From Staphylococcus chromogenes (GTDB lineage: Bacteria; Bacillota; Bacilli; Staphylococcales; Staphylococcaceae), in contig NZ_CP118953.1 in NCBI RefSeq assembly GCF_029024625.1, positions 558,001 through 622,000 of the forward strand: DNA of 64,000 bases, in the 5' to 3' direction. A model generated the notes under the pieces. It had not been told where the DNA came from and did not search any database. It saw only the letters and a list, made by a program, of their open reading frames with translations. This document shows positions 17,214 through 27,175 of this stretch, in pieces. The position numbers and the translations under genes are program-made. How positions within the stretch are numbered: the first letter of the stretch is position 1; the number at the start of each line of letters is the position of its first letter.

Positions 17214-17376
17214 TAGCTACTAGGGGATGGTACAGCATCATCAAACGAGGGGTAAGCTATCAGCAGATAGTTAAAGTTTGACGTGATAAGTTGTACTTAT
17301 GGCTAGTTAAACATCTTCAATATTTATTACTTACTTTCCTTTCTATGCCGGTTGGTTTATCCAATCGGTTTTTTTA
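17214..17376 (+). ncRNA. rsaI: CcpA-controlled small RNA, RsaI (RsaOG)
   Basis: A gene-free transcription unit with a cre-covered promoter and a perfect terminator (CCGGTTGG, TTTAT loop, CCAATCGG, T-run at 17348-17375). Inside is a G-rich segment (ACGAGGGGTAAGC) and, near the 3' end, a CU-rich unpaired segment (TTACTTACTTTCCTTTC). RsaI of S. aureus is a conserved pseudoknotted sRNA repressed by CcpA that has such G-rich and CU-rich regions and, as I remember, lies next to the suhB-like gene, as here. The 5' end is estimated from the -10. The identity rests on position, control and motifs, not on an alignment. Confidence 0.8.
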
Positions 17377-17480
17377 TTTAATTAATATCAAGGACATTAT
17401 TCTGGGGGTCATCGGTCAATATTGGTATATATGAATATTACGATGTATAATGAAAACAATCCGTTAGAGGAGGGATAGTT

Positions 17481-18275
17481 ATGGTTTCTCAAAATGATAT
17501 TAATGTAATAGACAATGAAATAAAAACATGGTTACGTGGACTTAATTTGTTAATTCCATCTTTGATAAAAGAAATCTCTACTGATACTAAAAAGAATCGG
17601 TTTGACCTTGTAACAAATGTGGATAAAACGTTGGAATCAAATTTTGAGCGTTTTCTCGCTGATTTATATCCAGACCACACATTGTATGGTGAAGAAGCGC
17701 ACCAAGCAACGGACAATTTAAGAAAAGGCTATACGTGGGTAATGGATCCTATTGATGGCACTGCAAATTTAGTCAAGCAACAAGATGATTATTGTGTGAT
17801 TCTCGCTTTATTTGTTGATGGGCGCCCTACGTTATCTTACATATATGATTTTCCACGTCAAAAATTGTATCATGCCAAACGTGGAGGAGGCGCTTTCGTT
17901 AATGATAAACGTATCGAACCGGTGGCTTCAATGGCGCTTTCAGATGTGCTTGTTTCCTTTAATAATAAAGTATTAAATGATTCAACGATGCATGCCTTAC
18001 TCGATGCCTCATTTGCTTATCGATTGATTGGCGCATGTGGTTTAGATTCAGCGCGTGTGTTTACAGGGCAATTTGGGGCACACATTCATACAAATGCGAA
18101 ACCTTGGGATATTGCGGCACAGTTTTTATTTGCTGAAGAATTAGGGCTCAAAATGACAAACTTTGATAAAGAAGAGATCGATTTTGTCACTGGAGGTCCC
18201 TTTATTATTAGTAATCCGGGATGCCACGATGAAATATTGTCCATTTTGTTGGCCGATGAGGGCTATGAAAAATAG
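17481..18275 (+). CDS. Inositol monophosphatase family protein (SuhB-like)
   Basis: A 264-residue phosphatase of the Mg-dependent IMPase/FBPase superfamily. Metal-binding motifs are visible in order: GEEAH (Glu near residue 73), WVMDPIDGTANLVKQ (the DPIDGT motif, residues 90-98) and KPWDIAA near residue 212. The family hydrolyses inositol phosphates, PAP or sugar phosphates; the substrate here is unknown. It precedes lcpC by about 110 bases on the same strand. GAGGAGGG stands before the ATG. The same neighbour relation to an LCP gene and formate dehydrogenase is known from S. aureus. Confidence 0.88.
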   Translation: MVSQNDINVIDNEIKTWLRGLNLLIPSLIKEISTDTKKNRFDLVTNVDKTLESNFERFLADLYPDHTLYGEEAHQATDNLRKGYTWVMDPIDGTANLVKQQDDYCVILALFVDGRPTLSYIYDFPRQKLYHAKRGGGAFVNDKRIEPVASMALSDVLVSFNNKVLNDSTMHALLDASFAYRLIGACGLDSARVFTGQFGAHIHTNAKPWDIAAQFLFAEELGLKMTNFDKEEIDFVTGGPFIISNPGCHDEILSILLADEGYEK

Positions 18276-18384
18276 GCGTTGCGTCTTAAGACGGATTCGA
18301 AATGAATTCAATTGCGATATTATCAAATTATTGTTATAAAAATAAACATATATTGAGTAATCAATAGAATGGAGTGAACACATT

Positions 18385-19338
18385 TTGGACTATCAAAGAT
18401 CCAAGAAACGTAAAAATCCTGTAATGAGAGTGTTATTGTGGATAATTGGTATTTTACTCATTTTAGTGCTACTTGCTATCGCCTATTTAACGTTTAAAAT
18501 CTTTTCTACAGGAGGTGCCATTCATAATCCTTTAAACCGAGAACATTCAGCTTTACGTTCTAGTCAGGTCAACATGGACAAAGGGGAACCGATTTCTATT
18601 GCACTTTTTGGGATAGATTCGAATGCGCAACGCCAGCAACAACATGACGGGCAACGAAGTGATACTATAATGTTGTTATCGATTAACCCAGATAAAAAAA
18701 CGTCAGAAATTATTAGTATTCCACGTGATACACGTGCAGAAATTGTAGGACGTGGAACAACTGAAAAAATCAATCATGCCTATGCCTATGGTGGACCAGA
18801 TATGGCTGTTAAATCACTCGAAAAATTAATGAATGTGCCTATCGACCATTACGCGACGGTAGATATGGATGGACTTAAAGATACGATTGATACAGTAGGG
18901 GGCATTGATGTTGTCAGCAACGCAACATTTACCGCTCAGGGACAAACCTTTACTCAAGGCCAAAAAGCGCATCTTAATGGAGACCAAGCGATGGCATTTA
19001 TTAGAAGTCGTAAAGAATCTGGAGCTGGAGGCGATTTTGGTCGTCAAGAGCGTCAACAACTTGTGCTCCAAGGTTTAGCGAACAAATTAACAAGCGTCTC
19101 TTCTATTACTAATTTTAATGGTTTAATGAATCAGTTGAGTGATAACGTTAAGACGGATATGACTTTAGGAGAATTAAACACGTTCAGAAGTAACTATAAA
19201 GAGGGTAATGAAACTGTAAATAGACACCAACTTCAAGGTTCAGATACAACAGGTGAAGACGGTCTTTATTACTTTGTACCTGATGAAAACAGCAAACAAC
19301 AAATTGTACAACGTTATCGTGATAATTTAGGATTATAA
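18385..19338 (+). CDS. lcpC: LytR-CpsA-Psr (LCP) family ligase
   Basis: A 317-residue membrane-anchored LCP protein. A basic cytoplasmic start (QRSKKRKN) and one helix (about residues 15-40) are followed by an extracellular LCP domain with its Arg/Asp signatures: SIPRDTRAEIVG, INHAYAYGGPDMAVKSLE, and RSRKESGAGGDFGRQERQQ. LCP enzymes move wall teichoic acid or capsule from a lipid carrier to peptidoglycan. Of the staphylococcal paralogues, position next to suhB, pcp and formate dehydrogenase fits LcpC. The start is TTG, with GGAG upstream; no ATG is near. A terminator follows within 10 bases. Confidence 0.85.
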   Translation: MDYQRSKKRKNPVMRVLLWIIGILLILVLLAIAYLTFKIFSTGGAIHNPLNREHSALRSSQVNMDKGEPISIALFGIDSNAQRQQQHDGQRSDTIMLLSINPDKKTSEIISIPRDTRAEIVGRGTTEKINHAYAYGGPDMAVKSLEKLMNVPIDHYATVDMDGLKDTIDTVGGIDVVSNATFTAQGQTFTQGQKAHLNGDQAMAFIRSRKESGAGGDFGRQERQQLVLQGLANKLTSVSSITNFNGLMNQLSDNVKTDMTLGELNTFRSNYKEGNETVNRHQLQGSDTTGEDGLYYFVPDENSKQQIVQRYRDNLGL

Positions 19339-19342
19339 CATT

Positions 19343-19377
19343 TAAAATTCGCCTTTTTTGTGGGCGGATTTTTTTCT
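19343..19377 (+). terminator. Terminator of lcpC
   Basis: AATTCGCC, a T-rich loop, GGGCGGATT and a T-run. Confidence 0.75.
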
Positions 19378-19436
19378 ATATTAAACGGTTATTTTCAATA
19401 AGTTGGACTTGAAAATTTTAAAAAGGAGGAAGAAAC

Positions 19437-20078
19437 ATGAATATTTTAATAACTGCATTTGAAGCTTTTAATGGAGAAAGCGTTAATCCTGCACAATTAG
19501 CAACGGCAGATTTACCTGAACATATTGAGCATCATCCTATAGACGTTCTTGTCATTCCCACCAGTTTTAAAGACAGTGTTGTGGCGATTGAATCGCAATT
19601 GGCTAAAAAAACATACGATGTTGTCATCGCTGTAGGACAAGCAGGTGGTCGGTCTGCAATCACTCCTGAACGTATAGCGATTAACATTGATGATGCCGTG
19701 ATTCCCGATAATACTGGAGAACAACCCATCAACCAGCCTATCCAACCCAAAGGGCCAGCAGCGTATTTTTCTGATTTGCCTGTAAAGCGCATGGTGCAAC
19801 ACCTCCGAGAAGCGGGAACACCTAGTGAATTATCCAACACTGCTGGAACATTTGTTTGTAATCATGTGATGTATCAGTTAGCCCACCTCGCTAAAACGAG
19901 TTATCCTAATATGCGAACGGGATTTATTCACCTCCCTTATGCTACTGAACAAGTTCATGGACGAGAAAAAGTGCCTGCTATGCCCGTTTCAACGATGACG
20001 AGAGGGCTTATGTTGGCGATTCAAACGGCTATTCAATTTTCTGAAGATAGTGATGGTGTTTTAGGCACACTTTCATAA
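19437..20078 (+). CDS. pcp: Pyrrolidone-carboxylate peptidase (pyroglutamyl-peptidase I)
   Basis: A 213-residue cysteine peptidase of family C15, which removes N-terminal pyroglutamate from peptides in the cytoplasm. The catalytic triad is visible as E78 (in ITPERIAINIDDA), C141 (in AGTFVCNHVMYQ) and H165 (in GFIHLPY), and the length is that of the family. AGGAGG precedes the ATG. It is transcribed alone between the lcpC terminator and the promoter region of formate dehydrogenase. Confidence 0.95.
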   Translation: MNILITAFEAFNGESVNPAQLATADLPEHIEHHPIDVLVIPTSFKDSVVAIESQLAKKTYDVVIAVGQAGGRSAITPERIAINIDDAVIPDNTGEQPINQPIQPKGPAAYFSDLPVKRMVQHLREAGTPSELSNTAGTFVCNHVMYQLAHLAKTSYPNMRTGFIHLPYATEQVHGREKVPAMPVSTMTRGLMLAIQTAIQFSEDSDGVLGTLS

Positions 20079-20250
20079 GCATAGAAAATGAATTTATGGG
20101 TATAGAAAGTTACCGCTTTCATTTTTGTAAAATGAACAATAGGTAAAATATTGGTAAAAGGTTAACATTTACAGTTAAACAGTATAAAATAGTAATAGCT
20201 AAGTATGTGGGGGCATCTTAGGCATATATTTGATTTATAGGGGGGATACT

Positions 20251-23187
20251 ATGCAAGAACATCTTATCGTAACTTTAGATGGTAAAGATTATCTTGTAGA
20301 ACCAGGTAAAAATTTACTTGAGTTCATTAAAGAGCAAAATACATTCGTACCTTCCATTTGTTATAACGAATCATTAGGTCCTATACAGACATGTGATACA
20401 TGTGCAGTCGAAATCGACGGGCAAATCGCACGCGCTTGTGGGACGACAATTGATCGTTCAATGGTAGTCAACACACAAGGTCAAGATGTACAAACAAGTC
20501 AAAAAGAAGCTTTAGATCGCATTTTAGAAAAACACCAACTGTACTGTACAGTTTGTGACTATAATAACGGCAACTGTGAAATTCACAATACAATGGACGA
20601 ATGGGGCCTAGAACACCAAACATATGAGTATAAACCAAAACCCTATGAGGTTGATTTTGGGCCATTCTATCGCTATGATCCAAACCAATGTATATTGTGC
20701 GGACGTTGCGTAGAAGTGTGTCAAGACGTACAAGTAAACGAAACGTTAACGATTGACTGGGAACGTGAACAACCACGTGTTATTTGGGACAATGATGTTT
20801 CAATTAATGAATCCTCATGTGTAGGATGCGGTCAATGTGCAACGGTATGTCCATGTAACGCCATGATGGAAAATAATATGGTTGGCAATGCAGGCTACAT
20901 GACTGATATTGAACCAGGCTCATTAGCCTCTATGATTGATTTAACGAAAAAAGCAGAAACAGGCTACGGCCCATTATTTGCTGTGTCTGATTCAGAAGCT
21001 GCGATGCGTGAAGAACGCATTAAGAAAACAAAAACAGTATGTACATATTGTGGTGTCGGCTGTAGCTTTGAAGTTTGGACAAAAGACCGTGAAATTCTAA
21101 AAGTACAACCGTCTCATGATTCACCAGCCAATAAAATTTCAACTTGTGTTAAAGGGAAATTTGGTTGGGACTACGTGAACTCTGAAGAGCGTTTAACGAA
21201 ACCATTGATTCGCCGTGGCAATCAATTTGAAGAGGTTGAATGGGAAGAAGCGATTCCATATGTCGCTAAGCGCATGAACGATATTAAAGAAAAATACGGT
21301 TCAAAAGCACTTTCATTTATTTCATCTTCAAAAGCTACAAATGAAGAGTCTTATTTAATGCAAAAAATGGCACGTCAAGTCTTTGGAACAAACAATATCG
21401 ATAACTGTTCACGCTATTGTCAAGCACCGGCGACTAAAGGTTTATTCCGCACGGTGGGTCATGGTGGAGACTCTGGTTCTATTGAGGATATCGGTAATGC
21501 TGAAATGGTTATTACGATTGGTACGAATACAGCTGAAGCGCACCCTGTCATTGCTTCACGTATTAAACGATCTCACAAGCTATTTGGTCAAAAATTACAT
21601 GTTTTTGATATTCGTAAACATGAAATGGCGCAACGTGCGGACGAATTCTATCAACCTCATCCAGGGACAGATTTAGTCTGGTTGTCTGCCGTGACAAAAT
21701 ACATTATCGACAATGATTGGCATGACAAAGCATTCATTGAAAAATGGGTGGATCATGCAGATGAATATTACAAATCCCTTGAACCTTATACAATGGAGTT
21801 TGCTGAAGAAACAACAGGCATTCCTAAAGAACGCTTAATTCACTTAGCTAAAGAAATTGTTAGCGTGAATTCAGTAGTTGTTTGTTGGGCAATGGGTGTA
21901 ACGCAACAAGAAACAGGTTCTGATACAAGTACGGCGATTTCAAATATGTTACTTGCAACAGGTAACTACATGAAACCAGGCGCAGGTTCATATCCATTAC
22001 GTGGTCACAACAACGTACAAGGATGTTCTGACTTCGGTAGTATGCCGGATAAATTCCCAGGTTATGAAGGGGTTACAGATGATGCAGCACGCGCACGTTA
22101 TGAAAAAGCATGGGGCGTAAAAATTCCAAGCGAACCTGGCTATGACAACCATCAAATGATGGATCATATTCATGCAGGTGATGTACACAGTCTCTTTATT
22201 CTAGGGGAAGATACGGGTATTGTTGATTCAAATATCAACTACGTTCAAGCTGCTCTTGAAAAAGTAGACTTTTTAGTCATTCAAGATGAGTTCTTAACAT
22301 TTACTGCTGAATATGCAGATGTGATTTTACCAGCGAGTCCATCACTTGAAAAAGAGGGTACATTTACAAATACTGAACGTCGTTTCCAACGCTTATATCA
22401 AGCGTTAGAGCCATTAGGTGATTCTAAACCAGACTGGCAAATTACACAACTTATTGCACAAGAACTTGGCTTTGATTGGAACTATCAACATCCATCTGAA
22501 ATTATGGATGAAGCTTCTGACTTAGCACCAATGTTTGCAGGTGTAAAATATCATCGATTAGAAGGTTACAATAGTTTACAATGGCCTGTTGAAGCGGATG
22601 GTACAGATTCTCCATTGTTGTTTACAGAAGGCTTTAACTTCGATAATGGTAAAGCAAAATTCTTCCCACTCGAATTTGATAACTTCTATAAAACAAATGA
22701 AGAATATGATTTACATGTGAACAATGGACGTGTACTTGAACACTTCCATGAAGGTAATATGACGTATAAAGTTCCAGGACTTAAATACAAAATGCCATCA
22801 ACATTTATTGAAATTTCACCAGAACTTGCTAAAGAGCGTGGTATCCACGAAGGGGCAGCGGTTAAATTAACGTCCGAAACAGGTGAAGCTACAGGTCATG
22901 TTCATATTACAGACCGAGTAAAAGGTAAACAAATCTATTTACCACTTAATGATAACAATGCTGCGGCCATCAACTACTTGACGAGCAGTGTGACTGACCC
23001 AGAAACACATACACCGGCATATAAATCCACTTGTTGCCGTATGGAAGTCTTAAGTAAGCGTGGTAAATCACCACTCAATCCGACAAATTTCCGTAACCAA
23101 CAGCGCAATCCGCAATATAGTGTGGCAGTTGAGAAAAAATGGGCAAGACCAGATTACGTCTTCCCAGGGGATCAGGTGATGAAATAA
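20251..23187 (+). CDS. fdhA: Formate dehydrogenase, alpha subunit (molybdopterin, cysteine type)
   Basis: A 978-residue cytoplasmic molybdoenzyme. From the N-terminus it has a 2Fe-2S ferredoxin domain (cysteines in SICYNES, CDTCAVE, ARAC), a His-Cys3 cluster ([15 protein letters not shown]), two 4Fe-4S motifs ([22 protein letters not shown]) and a bis-MGD catalytic domain that opens with [12 protein letters not shown]. The molybdenum ligand is C390 in SRYCQAP, so no selenocysteine is used. This is the layout of soluble NAD-type formate dehydrogenase alpha subunits. The following DUF1641 gene overlaps by one base. FdhD and the whole cofactor pathway are encoded 17-30 kb downstream. No separate flavin/NAD subunit is next to it. 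The ATG at 20251 has a G-rich ribosome site (GGGGGG). Confidence 0.95.
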   Translation: MQEHLIVTLDGKDYLVEPGKNLLEFIKEQNTFVPSICYNESLGPIQTCDTCAVEIDGQIARACGTTIDRSMVVNTQGQDVQTSQKEALDRILEKHQLYCTVCDYNNGNCEIHNTMDEWGLEHQTYEYKPKPYEVDFGPFYRYDPNQCILCGRCVEVCQDVQVNETLTIDWEREQPRVIWDNDVSINESSCVGCGQCATVCPCNAMMENNMVGNAGYMTDIEPGSLASMIDLTKKAETGYGPLFAVSDSEAAMREERIKKTKTVCTYCGVGCSFEVWTKDREILKVQPSHDSPANKISTCVKGKFGWDYVNSEERLTKPLIRRGNQFEEVEWEEAIPYVAKRMNDIKEKYGSKALSFISSSKATNEESYLMQKMARQVFGTNNIDNCSRYCQAPATKGLFRTVGHGGDSGSIEDIGNAEMVITIGTNTAEAHPVIASRIKRSHKLFGQKLHVFDIRKHEMAQRADEFYQPHPGTDLVWLSAVTKYIIDNDWHDKAFIEKWVDHADEYYKSLEPYTMEFAEETTGIPKERLIHLAKEIVSVNSVVVCWAMGVTQQETGSDTSTAISNMLLATGNYMKPGAGSYPLRGHNNVQGCSDFGSMPDKFPGYEGVTDDAARARYEKAWGVKIPSEPGYDNHQMMDHIHAGDVHSLFILGEDTGIVDSNINYVQAALEKVDFLVIQDEFLTFTAEYADVILPASPSLEKEGTFTNTERRFQRLYQALEPLGDSKPDWQITQLIAQELGFDWNYQHPSEIMDEASDLAPMFAGVKYHRLEGYNSLQWPVEADGTDSPLLFTEGFNFDNGKAKFFPLEFDNFYKTNEEYDLHVNNGRVLEHFHEGNMTYKVPGLKYKMPSTFIEISPELAKERGIHEGAAVKLTSETGEATGHVHITDRVKGKQIYLPLNDNNAAAINYLTSSVTDPETHTPAYKSTCCRMEVLSKRGKSPLNPTNFRNQQRNPQYSVAVEKKWARPDYVFPGDQVMK

Positions 23188-23651
23188 TGGCTGAGAGAAT
23201 TTCTAAAATTAAGCGTATTGAAAAATCAGAAGCAGAAATCAAAGCAGAACAAGTGACGAAAGTGACAGATGCCATTGCCGCCAACAGTGACAGTATTTTA
23301 AAAGCAATTAAGCTAGTTGAAGCTTTAGATGAAGCTAAAATACTCGACGCTTTAACTGGAGCAGTCAAGCAACGTGGCGTGATTACAGAAAAAATCGTCA
23401 CGGAATTAAACAAAGACCAGTATGCTGGGGCCATCCATAATATCGGTCAAATGGCTTTCTTACTCGGTGATTTAAATCCAGATGATTTAAAAATTCTAAT
23501 GAATAAATTGAATAAAGGATTACGTGTAGCGCATCAAGCAAGCGCAAATCAACGCACATCAATTACTGGATTAATGGGCATCCTAAAAGATGATGACATG
23601 AATCAAAGTTTGACATACTTCCTAAATATTTTAAAAGGTATGTCAAGATAG
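23187..23651 (+). CDS. DUF1641 protein, formate dehydrogenase partner
   Basis: A 154-residue helical protein of the DUF1641 family (core segment LNKDQYAGAIHNIGQMAFLLGDLNPDDLKILMNKLNKGL). Its ATG overlaps the fdhA stop (TAATG), so translation is coupled. The same pair is found in B. subtilis (yrhE-yrhD). The role is not established; a stabilising or electron-transfer adaptor subunit for the alpha chain is inferred from fixed linkage. No cysteines suited to a metal cluster are present. A strong terminator follows. Confidence 0.88.
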   Translation: MAERISKIKRIEKSEAEIKAEQVTKVTDAIAANSDSILKAIKLVEALDEAKILDALTGAVKQRGVITEKIVTELNKDQYAGAIHNIGQMAFLLGDLNPDDLKILMNKLNKGLRVAHQASANQRTSITGLMGILKDDDMNQSLTYFLNILKGMSR

Positions 23652-23654
23652 ATG

Positions 23655-23697
23655 AAAAAGTGGATGAGGTCGTTTTATACCTCATCCACTTTTTTTA
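23655..23697. terminator. Terminator of the fdhA operon
   Basis: A perfect 15-bp stem, AAAAAGTGGATGAGG and its complement, with T7. Confidence 0.93.
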
Positions 23698-23764
23698 TGC
23701 TTGATCATCAAGCATAGTCATAGGTTTCATGATAAAATATAATGTGTTACAAAGGAGGAAATCT

Positions 23765-24007
23765 ATGGATATTAAAAAAATCAAACTGCTTGCGATACTC
23801 TCTAATGTATTGATCGTTTTAGGATTGATTTCATTATTTTTTATACATACCATTGTGGCTATCATTTTCTTTTTACTTTCATTAGGATTAAGTCTGGTTG
23901 TATTTAATATGATGTTCAATGGTAAAAAATGGATACGTATCATTGTGAATGCTTCGTATGCCATCGTGTTAATCATCGTGATTGCCGTTTTACTCGCAAT
24001 GACGTAA
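23765..24007 (+). CDS. Small membrane protein, unknown function
   Basis: An 80-residue protein with two long hydrophobic hairpins (about residues 8-49) and a third helix (59-79) after a basic turn (NGKKWIR). A full AAAGGAGGAA ribosome site precedes the ATG. It lies 26 bases before the glucosaminidase gene and is probably cotranscribed with it. No family is recognised. Confidence 0.7.
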   Translation: MDIKKIKLLAILSNVLIVLGLISLFFIHTIVAIIFFLLSLGLSLVVFNMMFNGKKWIRIIVNASYAIVLIIVIAVLLAMT

Positions 24008-24033
24008 ATTTTAATCAATTTGGGGAGTAACAG

Positions 24034-24816
24034 ATGAAAGCATATATAAAAAAGCATCCTTCTCGGGTATTAGTGATTGTGATTTTAGCTGTCTTTTTTA
24101 TTTTACTATTCATTAATGAGACGACCTTTTTAAAAAATGATAAAAATGTGACCTTTGATGAAGCTTATCAACGTCAAGTGAACGGACAAGTGCTTCATAC
24201 TAAAGCAAGTCACAATCAATTTGTTGAAGCTTCGAATGAGGATGTTAAGGAAGCCATGCGCGTTAAACTAAGTGATTCCGATTTACAATATATGGATTTA
24301 TCAGAACCCGTTCAATTGTCGGAAGAAGAAGTGAATCAAATGCTTAAAGGTAAAGGGGTCCTTGAAAATCAAGGAAAGGCTTTTTTAGAAGCGCAAAAGC
24401 AATATGATGTCAATGTGATTTATTTGATGAGTCACGCACTTGTTGAAACAGGTGAAGGGCGTTCTGAGTTAGCGCGTGGGATTAAACATGGCAAAGATCG
24501 CTATTACAACTTTTTTGGGATTGGGGCGTTTGACAGCAACGCAGTGGATACTGGAAAAAGCTATGCGGTGCGGGCAAAATGGACATCGCCTGAGCGTGCG
24601 ATAAAAGGCGGGGCACAATTTGTAAGAGAAAACTATTTTAAAAATGGTCAAATCACGCTGTACCAGATGAAATGGAACCCTCAAGCGCCTGGTACCAACC
24701 AATATGCGAGCGATATTGACTGGGCCGCTAAAATTGCAGACCATATGCAAACATATTATGACAAATTTGGAATCAAAAAAGAACAAGTACGTCGTGATTT
24801 TTACCGCAATACCTAA
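24034..24816 (+). CDS. sagA: Membrane-anchored N-acetylglucosaminidase (GH73)
   Basis: A 260-residue cell-wall hydrolase. One N-terminal helix (residues 10-29) anchors it, followed by a linker and a glucosaminidase domain from about residue 115. The catalytic Glu is E138 in SHALVETGEGRS, and the family motifs YYNFFGIGAFD and WTSPERAIKGGAQFV are present. Such enzymes shorten glycan strands of peptidoglycan outside the cell. The position next to fdhA corresponds to the staphylococcal SagA gene as I remember it; the enzyme class is sure, the paralogue name less so. No SH3b or LysM targeting domain is present. Confidence 0.87.
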   Translation: MKAYIKKHPSRVLVIVILAVFFILLFINETTFLKNDKNVTFDEAYQRQVNGQVLHTKASHNQFVEASNEDVKEAMRVKLSDSDLQYMDLSEPVQLSEEEVNQMLKGKGVLENQGKAFLEAQKQYDVNVIYLMSHALVETGEGRSELARGIKHGKDRYYNFFGIGAFDSNAVDTGKSYAVRAKWTSPERAIKGGAQFVRENYFKNGQITLYQMKWNPQAPGTNQYASDIDWAAKIADHMQTYYDKFGIKKEQVRRDFYRNT

Positions 24817-24889
24817 ATGAGAAGTTCGTTCGAGTTTAGCGTAGAAAAATTGGGCTAATTAACAGATGAAGCGTGAAAGGTTGATAAGG

Positions 24890-24926
24890 AAGAGGGCAAA
24901 AGCAATCTTTTTGTCCTTCTTTTAAT
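24890..24926 (+). terminator. Terminator of the glucosaminidase gene
   Basis: AAGAGGGCAAAA pairs with TTTTTGTCCTTCTT across a short loop and is followed by TTTT. Confidence 0.65.
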
Positions 24927-24946
24927 GTTGAATGAGGTGAAAGAGA

Positions 24947-26071
24947 ATGAAAATAGGAATCGTGGGGGCAGGCATTGGTGGTCTCACTGTAGCTGCACTC
25001 TTACAAGAACAAGGTCATGAGATTCAAGTATTTGAGAAAAAAGCCAGAATTGAGGACATCGGTGCAGGGATAGGCATTGGCGATAACGTCATCAAAAAAT
25101 TAGGGGAGCATGACTTAGCAAAAGGATTGAAAAATGCAGGACATATCCTAGAATCGATGCAAATTAGTGATGATCAAGGACGATTATTAACTGAGGTCCC
25201 TTTTGCGAAAGAGACGACAAATTTAACAATGTTACGTCAATCGCTCACCGAACTTATTGCAACTTATGTAAAAACAGAAAACATACGTTTTAATGAGGAA
25301 GTGATTGGTATTCATGTGGCAGAAACTGGAGTGACCCTTGATTTTGTCTCAGGTGCGACATCACATTTTGATCTTGTGATTGGTGCAGATGGCTTACATT
25401 CAAATATTCGACAAGCCATTTTTCCTGATAGTAAGGTTAATTATCAAGGTTATACTTGTTTTCGTGGTGTCGTTGAAGATATGACGCATCTCGGACAAGT
25501 TGCGACGGAATACTGGGGACGCAAAGGACGCTTCGGTATCGTCCCTTTATTAAATGGTCAAGCGTATTGGTTTGCAACTATGAATGCCAAAGAGAAAGAT
25601 GCGAAGTATTTACATTATAATAAACCGTATTTACAAGCATATTTTAACCATTTTCCGGAAGATGTTCGATCAGTTTTGGATAAACAACCTGAGACAGAAG
25701 TCTTGCATCATGATATTTATGATTTAAAGCCATTGAAAACTTTCACTTATAAAAATCGTGTCCTCTTGTTAGGTGATGCAGCGCATGCCACTACGCCTAA
25801 TATGGGACAAGGGGCAGGTCAAGCTATGGAAGATGCCATCCTATTAAGTGGCTTGTTTGAAAAGTACGACATGGTAGAAGCCTTAAAAAAATATAATCAA
25901 TTAAGAGTTAAACATACTGCAAAAGTTATTAAGCGCTCAAGAAAAATCGGTAAAATAGCACAAAAAGAGGGGAAAATAAGCACAGCTTTAAGAAATCGTT
26001 TCATGTCTGTGCTGCCAAATCAACTCATCGCAAATCAAACAAAATTTTTGAATAAATCAAAGCGCTTATAA
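24947..26071 (+). CDS. FAD-dependent monooxygenase (PHBH fold)
   Basis: A 374-residue flavoprotein of the p-hydroxybenzoate hydroxylase family. The Rossmann motif GAGIGGL (residues 7-13) binds FAD; LVIGADGLHSNIR is the DG motif and LLLGDAAHATTPNMGQGAGQAMEDA the GD motif. No membrane segment is present. Such enzymes hydroxylate aromatic or related substrates with NAD(P)H and oxygen, or act as FAD oxidoreductases; the substrate is unknown. It is followed by a bidirectional terminator facing the convergent dehydrogenase gene. Confidence 0.87.
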   Translation: MKIGIVGAGIGGLTVAALLQEQGHEIQVFEKKARIEDIGAGIGIGDNVIKKLGEHDLAKGLKNAGHILESMQISDDQGRLLTEVPFAKETTNLTMLRQSLTELIATYVKTENIRFNEEVIGIHVAETGVTLDFVSGATSHFDLVIGADGLHSNIRQAIFPDSKVNYQGYTCFRGVVEDMTHLGQVATEYWGRKGRFGIVPLLNGQAYWFATMNAKEKDAKYLHYNKPYLQAYFNHFPEDVRSVLDKQPETEVLHHDIYDLKPLKTFTYKNRVLLLGDAAHATTPNMGQGAGQAMEDAILLSGLFEKYDMVEALKKYNQLRVKHTAKVIKRSRKIGKIAQKEGKISTALRNRFMSVLPNQLIANQTKFLNKSKRL

Positions 26072-26094
26072 TCGCATGATTCATCATCATGAAT

Positions 26095-26134
26095 AAAGGC
26101 CAGAACTTCCTTATACGGGGGGTTCTGGCCTTTT
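26095..26134. terminator. Bidirectional terminator
   Basis: AAAGGCCAGAAC and GTTCTGGCCTTT form a 12-bp stem between two convergent genes. Confidence 0.9.
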
Positions 26135-26145
26135 GGTTCATGGCT

Positions 26146-27102
26146 TTAAGCGTTCACAATGTAGTCCGGTGTTTCGCCTTGCGCTTTTTTAATTAAATTA
26201 TTTGCAACGATTTCAGCCATCATATCACGCGCCTCAAAAGTAGCATTACCAATATGTGGTGTAATAACTACATTATCAAGAGATTTTAAGCCTTCAGTAA
26301 TTTCAGGCTCAAATTCATAGACGTCTAGGGCAGCACCTTCAATGGTTTTATTTTGAAGTGCTTCGAGCAATGCTTTTTCATGTACAATAGGTCCACGAGA
26401 AGCATTGATTAAATAAGCTGTTGATTTCATAAGTTTAAGTTGTTCGGCATCAATCATATGTTCCATTGAAGTATTGTAAGCCGCATTAATCGTAATGAAA
26501 TCTGATTCTTTAAGTAACGTTTCTAAATCAACATAAGAAGCATCAAGCGCTTGTTCTTTGTCTTCTTTACGATGAGGTCCAGTATATAAAATATTCATAT
26601 CGAAACCTTTAGCGCGGCGTGCCACTGCACTTCCAATTTCACCTAAACCGATGATACCAATGGTTTTACCTGACACTTCACGACCTCTAAAGAAGAGAGG
26701 AGCCCAACCGTCGAATCCTTCATGACGCATGAGTTGATCTCCTTCTGGAATGCGACGCGCCACTGCGAGTAAAATACCCATCGTGAGTTCTGCTGTAGCA
26801 TTTGTAGAGGCTTTTGGTGTATTAGAAACCTCGATACCTTTAGATTTTGCATAATCAATATCTACATTGTTAAAGCCTGCACCGTAGTTCGCAATAAAGG
26901 CAAGTTGTTCACCACTATCAATCACTTCTTTATCAACGTTTGTCGACAACAAGCTCACGAGTCCAAAAGCATCTTTGACACCTTTTTTTAATTCATCTTG
27001 ACTAATAATGCCTTTTCCTTCATACATTTCAACTTCAAAGTGTTCTTTTAATAAGTTGAGACCTACTTCTGGAATAGGTCCAGCAACGAAAATCTTTTTC
27101 AT
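26146..27102 (-). CDS. D-2-hydroxyacid dehydrogenase (glyoxylate/hydroxypyruvate reductase type)
   Basis: A 318-residue NAD(P)-dependent dehydrogenase. The nucleotide-binding motif is GIIGLGEIGSAVARRAKGFD (near residue 150), and the catalytic Arg, Glu and His appear in NASRGPIVHE, DVYEFEPEI and VVITPHIGNAT. It lacks the ACT domain of SerA, so it is not a classical phosphoglycerate dehydrogenase; the GhrB/GyaR branch acting on glyoxylate or hydroxypyruvate is the nearest guess. The ATG at 27102 follows AAGGTGGGA at good distance; the in-frame ATG at 27108 is too close to it. Confidence 0.87.
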   Translation of the reverse strand: MKKIFVAGPIPEVGLNLLKEHFEVEMYEGKGIISQDELKKGVKDAFGLVSLLSTNVDKEVIDSGEQLAFIANYGAGFNNVDIDYAKSKGIEVSNTPKASTNATAELTMGILLAVARRIPEGDQLMRHEGFDGWAPLFFRGREVSGKTIGIIGLGEIGSAVARRAKGFDMNILYTGPHRKEDKEQALDASYVDLETLLKESDFITINAAYNTSMEHMIDAEQLKLMKSTAYLINASRGPIVHEKALLEALQNKTIEGAALDVYEFEPEITEGLKSLDNVVITPHIGNATFEARDMMAEIVANNLIKKAQGETPDYIVNA

Positions 27103-27175
27103 CGTCATTCCCACCTTTCTCTTCAAGTATAAAGTAAACGTTTTCTCAGTGACAAGACAAGCGTACTTAAATCAT

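Noticed and set aside
21415-21423. Possible selenocysteine in formate dehydrogenase
   Set aside because: The codon at the molybdenum ligand is TGT (C390), not TGA, and staphylococci are not known to make selenoproteins.
26056-26070. cre-like AAAGCGCTTATAA at the end of the FAD monooxygenase gene
   Set aside because: It lies in the last codons, facing a convergent gene's 3' end, with no promoter to control.
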